64,000 nt of DNA, from NCBI RefSeq assembly GCF_029846715.1, contig NZ_JARVWW010000001.1, forward strand, positions 248,001-312,000. The letters run 5' to 3'. Made by a program: the position numbers and the translations under genes. Under the pieces are notes generated by a model, which worked only from the letters and a program-made list of their open reading frames with translations, ran no database searches and had not been told where the DNA came from. Positions 44,232-51,334 of this stretch are shown piece after piece; the first letter of the stretch is position 1; each line of letters begins with the position of its first letter. The stretch comes from Bradyrhizobium nivariense. GTDB lineage: Bacteria; Pseudomonadota; Alphaproteobacteria; Rhizobiales; Xanthobacteraceae.

Positions 44232-47200
44232 ATGAACGCAGGCGGGATTTCGGCACCTTTCATCCGTTATCCCATCGGCACCTCGCTGCTGATGGCCGGC
44301 ATCCTCTTCGTCGGTCTCGTCGCCTATCCCCTGCTGCCGGTCGCGCCACTGCCGCAGGTGGACTTCCCGACCATCCAGATCACCGCCAATTTGCCGGGCG
44401 GCAGCCCCGAGACCATGGCCTCGTCGGTGGCCCAGCCGCTCGAACGGCAATTCGCCCAGATCCCGGGCATCGCCCAGATGACCTCGACGAGCTATCTGGG
44501 CACCGCGTCGATCACCATCCAGTTCGACCTCAACCGCAGCATCGACGGCGCCGCCAACGACGTGCAGGGCGCTATCAACGCCGCGAGCGGCCAGTTGCCG
44601 AAGAACCTGCCCTCGCCGCCGACCTACCGTAAGGTCAACCCGGCCGACGCGCCGATCCTGCTGCTGTCGGCGACCTCCGATACATTGCCGCTGACCAACG
44701 TCAGCGACGCGGTCGATGCCCAGCTCGCTCAGCAGATCAGCCAGCTCTCCGGCGTGGCGCAGGTCTTCATCGGCGGCCAGCAGAAACCCTCCATCCGCAT
44801 TCAGATCGACCCGGCGAAACTCGTCGCCAAGGGCCTGTCGATGGAGGACGTGCGCAGCCAGATCGCGATCACGACGGTCGACAGCCCCAAGGGCAACATC
44901 GACGGGCCGAAGCGCGCCTACACGATCTACGCCAACGACCAGCTCACCCAGTCCAAAGACTGGAACGACGTCATCATCGCCTACCGCAACGGCGGCCCCT
45001 TGCGAATCCGCGATATCGGCCAGGCGGTCAGCGGCGCTGAAGACGCCAAGCAGGCGGCCTGGGCCAATGGCAAGCGTGGCGTGTTCCTGGTGGTGTTCAA
45101 GCAGCCCGGCGCCAACGTCATCGAGACCGTGGACCGGATCAAGGCGACCTTGCCTCGCCTCGTCGCGGCGATCCCGCCCGCGATCAAGATCGAAGTCATC
45201 AGCGACCGCACCACGACAATCCGCGCCGCGGTCGAAGATGTCCAGTTCACGCTGCTGCTGACCATTGCGTTGGTGGTCATGGTCATCTTCATCTTCCTGC
45301 GCAGCTTCTGGGCAACCGTCATTCCCACCATCACGGTGCCGCTGGCGCTGCTGGGCGCCTGCGCGCTGATGTGGGTGTTCGGCTATTCGCTCGACAATCT
45401 GTCGCTGATGGCCCTCACCATCGCGGTCGGATTCGTCGTCGACGACGCCATCGTGATGCTGGAGAACATCACACGCTACATCGAGGAAGGCGAATCGCCG
45501 ATGGCGGCGGCCTTCAAGGGCTCCAAGGAAATCGGCTTCACCATCGTGTCGATCAGCATCTCGCTGGTCGCGGTGCTGATTCCGCTGCTGCTGATGGGCG
45601 GCATCATCGGGCGCCTGTTCCGCGAATTCGCCGTCGTGCTGGCGATGACGATCTTCGTCTCGATGTTCGTGTCGCTGACCCTGACGCCGATGATGGCCTC
45701 ACGCTTCCTGCGCGCCCATGGCGAGGTGACCCACGGCAAGTTCTACCAGTGGAGCGAGCGCGGCTTCGACGCGATGCTGCGCGGCTACGAATGGGTGCTC
45801 GACCATGCCCTGAGCTGGCGCCGCACGACGCTCGCGATCTTCTTCGCGACCCTTGCCCTGTCGGTCTATCTGTTCGTACTGATTCCGAAGGGCTTCTTCC
45901 CGCAGCAGGACGTCGGCCTGATCACCGCGACCTCGGAAGCCTCCCAGGACATCTCGTTCGCGGAGATGCAGCGCCGTCAGGTCGAGCTCGGCAAGATCGT
46001 GATGGACGATCCCGACGTCGCAACGATCGCGATGAACATCGGCGGCAGCGGCCGCGCCGGCAACAACGGCAACATGTTCATCACGCTGAAGGCGCGCAAT
46101 GAGCGCGAGGCCTCCGCGCAGCAGATCATCGCGCGGCTACGTCCCAAGCTCGAGAAGGTGTCCGGCGCCCGCCTCTACATGCAGGCGGCCCAGGACGTCC
46201 GGCTCGGCGGCCGGCCGACGCGTACGCAGTTCGAATTCACGCTGCAGGACGCCGATCTCACCGAGCTCAACGACTGGGCGCCGAAGATCCTCGCCAAGAT
46301 GGCGACGTTGCCGCAACTGCGCGACGTCGCGACCGACCAGCAGACCCAGGGCACCACGGTTCAGCTCAAGATCAACCGCGATACCGCAGCGCGCTATGGC
46401 ATCCAGCCGCAATTGATCGACGACACGTTGTACGACGCCTTCGGACAGCGCCAGGTCACGCAGTATTTCACCCAGCTCAACACCTACAAGGTGATCCTGG
46501 AAATCCTGCCGGAGATGCAGGGCAGTCTCGAAAGCCTGGACAAGCTCTATCTGAAATCGCCGCTGACCGGGGACCAGGTGCCGCTGTCGACGTTTGCGAC
46601 CTGGACCACCGATCCGGTCCGCCCGCTCTCGATCAGCCACCAGGGCCAGTTCCCGGCGATCACGATCAGCTTCAACCTCGCCCAGGGCGTCGCGCTCGGT
46701 CAGGCCACGGAGGCCGTGCAGAAGGCGATGGCCGATCTCGGCGCGCCGCCGACGCTCAATTCGAGCTTCCAGGGCACGGCACAGGCGTTCCAGCAGTCGC
46801 TGGGCACTGTTCCGCTCCTGATCCTCGCCGCGCTGGTCGTGGTCTATCTGATCCTCGGCATCCTCTACGAGAGCTACATCCATCCGATCACGATTCTGTC
46901 GACCCTGCCCTCGGCCGGCGTCGGCGCGCTCGCCATCCTGATGGCGGCCGGCTTCGAGTTCAGCCTCATTGCTTTGATCGGAGTCATTCTGCTGATCGGC
47001 ATCGTGAAGAAGAACGGCATCATGATGGTGGACTTCGCCATCGCCGCGGAGCGCGACGAGCACAAGACGCCGGCGGAATCGATCCGGCAGGCAGCGCTGT
47101 TGCGCTTCCGTCCGATCATGATGACGACGATGGCTGCCCTGCTCGGCGGCGTGCCGCTGATGCTCGGTCACGGCACCGGCGCGGAGATTCGCCAGCCGCT

Positions 47201-47378
47201 CGGCTACGCCATGGTCGGCGGTCTGATCGTCAGCCAGGCGCTGACGCTGTTCACCACCCCGGTCGTCTATCTCTATCTCGACGAGCTCAACAACTGGTTC
47301 TCGGGTTGGGGCCGTAAGGGTGACGGCGAAGGCGACGAGACGGTCGAGCACGGCACCGTTAAGGAAGCGGCCGAGTAG
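44232..47378 (+). CDS. RND multidrug efflux permease (MdtB/MdtC/AcrB superfamily)
   Basis: A 1048-residue, 12-helix proton/drug antiporter, full length for HAE1-type RND pumps. Recognisable parts are the first helix and porter entry (PLPQVDFPTIQITANLPGGS), the helix-4 proton-relay Asp pair (AVGFVVDDAIVMLENI), and the duplicated C-terminal half (GVILLIGIVKKNGIMMVDFA). It expels organic compounds through the adaptor. The start is 2 bp after the adaptor stop, with TAGGA upstream. The wording is closest to MdtB/MdtC, and only one such subunit is encoded here. Confidence 0.95.
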   Translation: MNAGGISAPFIRYPIGTSLLMAGILFVGLVAYPLLPVAPLPQVDFPTIQITANLPGGSPETMASSVAQPLERQFAQIPGIAQMTSTSYLGTASITIQFDLNRSIDGAANDVQGAINAASGQLPKNLPSPPTYRKVNPADAPILLLSATSDTLPLTNVSDAVDAQLAQQISQLSGVAQVFIGGQQKPSIRIQIDPAKLVAKGLSMEDVRSQIAITTVDSPKGNIDGPKRAYTIYANDQLTQSKDWNDVIIAYRNGGPLRIRDIGQAVSGAEDAKQAAWANGKRGVFLVVFKQPGANVIETVDRIKATLPRLVAAIPPAIKIEVISDRTTTIRAAVEDVQFTLLLTIALVVMVIFIFLRSFWATVIPTITVPLALLGACALMWVFGYSLDNLSLMALTIAVGFVVDDAIVMLENITRYIEEGESPMAAAFKGSKEIGFTIVSISISLVAVLIPLLLMGGIIGRLFREFAVVLAMTIFVSMFVSLTLTPMMASRFLRAHGEVTHGKFYQWSERGFDAMLRGYEWVLDHALSWRRTTLAIFFATLALSVYLFVLIPKGFFPQQDVGLITATSEASQDISFAEMQRRQVELGKIVMDDPDVATIAMNIGGSGRAGNNGNMFITLKARNEREASAQQIIARLRPKLEKVSGARLYMQAAQDVRLGGRPTRTQFEFTLQDADLTELNDWAPKILAKMATLPQLRDVATDQQTQGTTVQLKINRDTAARYGIQPQLIDDTLYDAFGQRQVTQYFTQLNTYKVILEILPEMQGSLESLDKLYLKSPLTGDQVPLSTFATWTTDPVRPLSISHQGQFPAITISFNLAQGVALGQATEAVQKAMADLGAPPTLNSSFQGTAQAFQQSLGTVPLLILAALVVVYLILGILYESYIHPITILSTLPSAGVGALAILMAAGFEFSLIALIGVILLIGIVKKNGIMMVDFAIAAERDEHKTPAESIRQAALLRFRPIMMTTMAALLGGVPLMLGHGTGAEIRQPLGYAMVGGLIVSQALTLFTTPVVYLYLDELNNWFSGWGRKGDGEGDETVEHGTVKEAAE

Positions 47379-47444
47379 CAGCTTGCACCGCCCGCCTCGC
47401 GACGCTACAGCGAGGCCCCCGGTTCACGCCAACGCGGTTTTGCC

Positions 47445-48014
47445 ATGCCCATGCAATCCAGACTTGCCGTCCTTGCCGCCGCTGTCCTGTTGTCGGCGGG
47501 TGCCGCGCATGCCCAGCAGGGCGCCAAGAAGAACGCAGCTCCCTCTGCTCAGGCGGCACAGCCCGCACCGGCTCCGACGCAGCCGCAGGCTGACGGCGCT
47601 CCGGCGCAGTCCGGCTGGGTCGTGCGCTGCACCAGCGTCAGCCGCGACGCGCCGCTCGAATGCGCGATGGAGCAGAACGCGGTGCTGACCAAGACCGGCC
47701 AGACCATCGTCCTGATCAACATCCGCATCGCGCCCGACACCCGCACGCCGGTGGCGCTGCTGCAATTGCCGCTCGGCCTCAACCTTCCCATCGGGGCCAA
47801 GCTCCAGGTCGACGAGGGCAAGACGGTCGATCTCCAGATCCAGACCTGCGAGAACCGCGGCTGTTACGCCTCGACGCCGATCGCGCCGGACCTGCTGGGC
47901 ACTTTGAAGTCAGGCAAGCAGTTGAAGGTCTCCTTCCAGAACATGGCCAAGGAGACGATCGCGATCCCGATGCCGCTGGGCGATTTCGCGGCCGCCTACG
48001 ACAAGATCAAGTAG
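47445..48014 (+). CDS. Invasion-associated locus B (IalB) family protein
   Basis: A 189-residue secreted protein. The signal peptide is MQSRLAVLAAAVLLSAGAAHA, followed by a Gln/Ala/Pro linker (about 25-50) and an IalB domain (about 52-185; WVVRCTSVSRDAPLECAMEQ, IQTCENRGCYASTPI) with two conserved Cys pairs. IalB was named in Bartonella for erythrocyte invasion; in free-living rhizobia the role is unknown. An ATG two codons downstream is an equally good start. It lies after the RND pump, possibly in the same transcript. Confidence 0.9.
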   Translation: MPMQSRLAVLAAAVLLSAGAAHAQQGAKKNAAPSAQAAQPAPAPTQPQADGAPAQSGWVVRCTSVSRDAPLECAMEQNAVLTKTGQTIVLINIRIAPDTRTPVALLQLPLGLNLPIGAKLQVDEGKTVDLQIQTCENRGCYASTPIAPDLLGTLKSGKQLKVSFQNMAKETIAIPMPLGDFAAAYDKIK

Positions 48015-48060
48015 CGCGCTTATTTTTCGCCGATTGCCGCAGGAGTTTTCCTTGTGGCCC

Positions 48061-48102
48061 ATCCTTCGAGACGCCCGCTTACGCGGGCTCCTCAGGATGA
48101 GG
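48061..48102. repeat. CCTTCGAGAC..GGATGAGG dispersed element interrupting livH
   Basis: Runs from ATCCTTCGAGACGCCCGC to GGCTCCTCAGGATGAGG, with a central GCCCGC/GCGGGC hairpin and outer ATCCT/AGGAT arms. It is the same element as the inverted pair at 15908-16038. It begins exactly where the livH homology ends and supplies the stop codon of the shortened frame. Confidence 0.85.
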
Positions 48103-48324
48103 TTTCAGTACCAGCGTCGCCAGCGGCGCGCCGAGGATCGGCCCTCCCCCCATCAGCGTGTACACGACATAGGCGACGTACATGCCGAGCATGACGAAAT
48201 CGCCGTGCGCGAAATTGACGATGTTCATCATGCCCCACACCAGCGTGAGGCCAGAGGAAAACAGGGCGTAGACGGCGCCAAGCAGAAGCCCGCCGACGAT
48301 CACCTGCACGAGTACAAAGGACAT
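48079..48324 (-). pseudogene. livH 5' fragment: branched-chain amino-acid ABC permease, truncated
   Basis: An 81-codon frame whose first 72 residues are the N-terminus of a LivH-type permease (MSFVLVQVIVGGLLLGAVYA, GLTLVWGMMNIVNFAHGDFV, MLGMYVAYVV). A normal LivH has about 290 residues. The frame runs into the dispersed element at 48061-48102 and stops, and nothing after it resembles the rest of the permease. It lies immediately downstream of the LivK-like gene on the same strand, as in an intact liv operon. The remnant cannot form a working channel. Confidence 0.88.
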
Positions 48325-48389
48325 GAGCCAACGTTGCTCTGATCAAATCATCATGGGAATGGCGGAGCGCGCAGCCCCGCCTTTAAATC

Positions 48390-49661
48390 TCACCAGCCCT
48401 TGTAAGGCAACACAGGCGCCTTCTCGGCATTGGCCTTGGGCCACACCGCGGTGTAGTTCTCGCCGTCCTGGAGCTGGATGATGAGGCCGGAGGCGAGCAC
48501 GTTCTGGCCCTTGTCGTCGAACTTCACGCCCTTGTAGCCCATCATCAATTGCTCGGGCTTCAGGTCGGTCACCTTCAGCGCGGCCTGGATCTTGGCGGGA
48601 TCGGTCGAGCCGGCGCGGTCGATGGCGTCGGCCAGCACGAAGAAGCCCTGCATCTGGCGGCCGACTGTGTCGTCCATCTCCTCGCCGCTCTTCTTCTTGT
48701 ACATGCCCGCAATGATCGCGGACGGCGAGCCGGACGGGCCCACCGCCCAGGACGAGCGGTTGAACACACCTTGCGAGATCTTGCCGACCGCCTTGATGAA
48801 GGACGGATCGGAATAGCCTGCGTCGTCGGCCAAAAGCACCGCCGGCTTGTAGTCGAGCGACTGCATGGTCTTGGCGAACAGGATCGCATCCGACGTGTAA
48901 CTGATCATGATGATGACGTCGGGCTTCTTGTCCTTGAGCTGGAGCACCTGGCCCTGCACATCGGTCGCATTGACGGGATAGGCGACGTCAGCTGCGATGG
49001 CCTGCCCCTTCTCCTTGAAGGCGGCGCTGATGGTGTTGGCGACCGAGGTGCCGTATTCGGTGTTGTCGTGAACCAGCGCGATGCTGTCGGTCTTGGCGCC
49101 TTGCGCCTTGATGTCGGCGAGGAAATCGACATAGGCCTTGGCGAAGTCGGTGGCGACCGGCGTGGTGCGGAAGAACCATTTGAAGCCGCGCTCGGTGAGA
49201 TTGGCGGCGACCGACTCGGAGTTCAGAAAAGGCATGCCGTATTTCTCAGCGATCGCGCTCGAGGTCAGCGTGACGCCGGACTGATAGGAGCCGAACACGG
49301 CGGCCACCTTCTCTTCCGTGATCAGGCGCAGCGCCTGGTTCTGGCCCGTCGACGGGTTGCCCTGGTTGTCGGCGAACACGATCTCGATCCTGGCGGCGCC
49401 GAGACCGGCAAGGCCTGCGTTCTTCGCCAGCGGCAGATTGCCGAGCTCGGGATGGGCGTTGTTGATGATGTCCATGGCGACCTCGAGCGCCGCCTTGGCG
49501 TGCGCGCCAATCGAGGCGGTGCCACCGGACATCGGCAGGATCGCGCCGATCTTGACGACCTTGTCCTGCGCTGCCGCGCCAGAGGCGAGCGCAAGCGACA
49601 TCGCGGCCGCGCAAAGCAGACCGGTGACGTGCTTCAATGTCGTTGAAATCAGACCTCCCAA
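48390..49661 (-). CDS. LivK-like ABC amino-acid substrate-binding protein
   Basis: A 423-residue periplasmic binding protein. It has a signal peptide (LLCAAAMSLALASGAAAQ) and a type I binding fold (VVKIGAILPMSGGTASIGAH, RIEIVFADNQGNPSTGQNQA, VFGSYQSGVTLTSSAIAEKY). It should bind branched-chain or similar amino acids or small ligands. The start is TTG; GGGG lies six bases upstream, and another TTG eight codons later is possible. Its own permease gene is truncated next door, so it either feeds another LivHM or is now an orphan. Confidence 0.9.
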   Translation of the reverse strand: MGGLISTTLKHVTGLLCAAAMSLALASGAAAQDKVVKIGAILPMSGGTASIGAHAKAALEVAMDIINNAHPELGNLPLAKNAGLAGLGAARIEIVFADNQGNPSTGQNQALRLITEEKVAAVFGSYQSGVTLTSSAIAEKYGMPFLNSESVAANLTERGFKWFFRTTPVATDFAKAYVDFLADIKAQGAKTDSIALVHDNTEYGTSVANTISAAFKEKGQAIAADVAYPVNATDVQGQVLQLKDKKPDVIIMISYTSDAILFAKTMQSLDYKPAVLLADDAGYSDPSFIKAVGKISQGVFNRSSWAVGPSGSPSAIIAGMYKKKSGEEMDDTVGRQMQGFFVLADAIDRAGSTDPAKIQAALKVTDLKPEQLMMGYKGVKFDDKGQNVLASGLIIQLQDGENYTAVWPKANAEKAPVLPYKGW

Positions 49662-49826
49662 AGGGTTTCCCCGATCAGGATTTTTTGGAAAGCTCGGCTA
49701 AGCGCCCGCTCCCGTTTGATTATGCCTGGCGATGAGAGATGGCATGCCGGCCCCATACCGGCAAGTGTAACGGATTGCCACGATGCTGCATGGACAAGCA
49801 CCAATGTGCAGGGTGGGTTGGCGCCC

Positions 49827-50189
49827 TCACCCCACCACGTCGCTCGCCCTCAGCAGCGTCGTGAAGCCGCCATAGATCATGCGCTTGCCGTCGAACGGCA
49901 TGCCGTCCAACTTCAGCCGCGGGTCTGCCATCACCTTCTTGTTGACGGCGTCGCGAGTCTCCCGGTCGCGATAGACGATCCAGGAGAACACCACGATCTC
50001 GTCCTCCTTCGCCATCACCGCGCGCGGAAACGAGGTGAGTTCGCCATAGGGCACGTCGTCGCCGATGCATTCGACATAATCGAGCGCACCGTGCTCCATC
50101 CAGATCGCGCAGGCCGTTTTCGCCAGCGCCTTATAGGCCTCGATCTTGTCCTTTGGCACGGCCAACACGAAACCATCGACATAGGGCAT
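49827..50189 (-). CDS. DUF1428 (YbaA-like) family protein
   Basis: A 120-residue soluble protein with a ferredoxin-like dimeric alpha-beta fold (MPYVDGFVLAVPKDKIEAYK; HGALDYVECIGDDVPYGELT; FSWIVYRDRETRDAVNKKVM). Members are small stress- or environment-related proteins of unknown activity. The ATG follows AAGGAG. It is transcribed alone, upstream of the LivK-like gene. Confidence 0.9.
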   Translation of the reverse strand: MPYVDGFVLAVPKDKIEAYKALAKTACAIWMEHGALDYVECIGDDVPYGELTSFPRAVMAKEDEIVVFSWIVYRDRETRDAVNKKVMADPRLKLDGMPFDGKRMIYGGFTTLLRASDVVG

Positions 50190-50475
50190 CACGGATCTCC
50201 TTGGGTTGTGTGTCCCAAGGACGATGGGGCCGATGGCGATCCGACCAGGAAGCGTGATTTTCGGGTGAGGCAAACCGCCGCGCGCCGCCGGAGCCCGCGA
50301 TCCGGCCGCTTACGCGCCCCGATTGGACCGCAAAACACCCTGCACCGCAGCGCTTGCCAGCCCACAGCCGAGCGGGTAGAAACCCTCCACGCCTGAGCCG
50401 TGATTTGCGCGATAAGCGCCGTCGGCCACAAGCCGGACAAATCAACAAGTCATTGAATTTGTTCGGCTATTCCGT

Positions 50476-50549
50476 TGGGGAATGGTGTAACGGTAGCACA
50501 ACAGACTCTGACTCTGTTTGTCTAGGTTCGAATCCTAGTTCCCCAGCCA
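50476..50549 (+). tRNA. tRNA-Gln (anticodon CTG)
   Basis: A 74-base cloverleaf. Acceptor arms TGGGGAA and TTCCCCA pair, followed by discriminator G and an encoded CCA. The D arm, the anticodon stem ACAGA/TCTGT with loop CTCTGAC (anticodon CTG, reading CAG) and the T arm CTAGG-TTCGAAT-CCTAG are all intact. It borders the SARP/synthase-like locus, the usual position for an integrated islet. Confidence 0.97.
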
Positions 50550-50604
50550 CGAAATCCGTCCTTCCAGTTCGATGACTTGGCCGGCCTCCCAAACGGAGGC
50601 GATT

Positions 50605-50640
50605 GGCATCTTCGGCGCAAATCGAAGATGCCCGGCTTTT
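50605..50640 (+). terminator. Intrinsic terminator after tRNA-Gln
   Basis: A perfect 10-bp stem (GGCATCTTCG at 50605-50614, CGAAGATGCC at 50623-50632) with an 8-base loop, followed by CGGCTTTT. It lies 56 bp after the tRNA. A second smaller hairpin (GCCTCC/GGAGGC, 50584-50600) precedes it. The T-run overlaps the stop codon of the opposite-strand synthase-like gene. Confidence 0.75.
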
Positions 50641-51334
50641 ACGCAAGCGTCACGTTGTCGATCTGCTCGGCGGACCGATCGGCTTCCGGATAGAGGAAAT
50701 GAAGCTTGCGAATGACCGGCCTGCCCGTAACCCGGGAGACCAGCTCGGGTCGGTGCGCATAGAGCAGTTTCAGCGGATCGGGAATTTCCGGTGCCGGAGG
50801 ACGCTCCCACACCTCGTTGCAGAACCCCAGCACCTCCGTGCTGTAAACACTCATGCAGACTTCCGAAAGAAGATAGTCGCGCTCGTGCTCACGCTCGCGA
50901 TCGGGTGCGCTGCCCGAACCGAACCGCTTGACCCGGCGATCGATGAACTCCTCGATGGCTTGGGCGAGAAACGCGTCCGCCGATACCACCTCCCGCAGCC
51001 GTGGTGCGAATTCGCTGAATTCGGCGGTCTCGGCGACTTCGTCCCAAAGGACAACCCGACCGGTTACGCCGGCGCCGGCCTTGCGGGCAATCCGCTCGAT
51101 GAGACTGGAGACCTGCTCTGCCTCCTTTCTCGCCTTGCTGATCGCCGAATTGACGGTGAAGTAGCGCCCCGTGATCAGGCGATCCAGGACCAGGAGTCGG
51201 TCGGCGACGACGATCAGGTACTCCCGAGACGGCACGATGTATTTCTCGAAGAGCGCCGTCACGCCGGCCGCCGTGCGATATTTGGTGTGGGGATAGAGGC
51301 ACACCGGCACGAAACATCGGTCTTGCAGAATCAT
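50639..51334 (-). CDS. Divergent cyclodipeptide synthase (CDPS)-like enzyme
   Basis: A 231-residue soluble Rossmann-type protein whose layout follows tRNA-dependent cyclodipeptide synthases such as AlbC: first strand with the nucleophile region (CFVPVCLYPHTKY), second strand YLIVVADRLLVLD, helix GRYFTVNSAISKARKEAEQV, strand VVLWDEVAE, and the catalytic helix ERDYLLSEVCM. Here Y154 and E158 correspond to the AlbC Tyr178/Glu182 pair (YxxxE), and Y192 to Tyr202. The covalent-acceptor Ser (Ser37 in AlbC) appears to be Cys12. The family uses aminoacyl-tRNAs to make cyclic dipeptides. This member may do so or may transfer an aminoacyl group elsewhere. It is translationally coupled (ATGA) to the membrane protein gene. 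Confidence 0.68.
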   Translation of the reverse strand: MILQDRCFVPVCLYPHTKYRTAAGVTALFEKYIVPSREYLIVVADRLLVLDRLITGRYFTVNSAISKARKEAEQVSSLIERIARKAGAGVTGRVVLWDEVAETAEFSEFAPRLREVVSADAFLAQAIEEFIDRRVKRFGSGSAPDREREHERDYLLSEVCMSVYSTEVLGFCNEVWERPPAPEIPDPLKLLYAHRPELVSRVTGRPVIRKLHFLYPEADRSAEQIDNVTLA

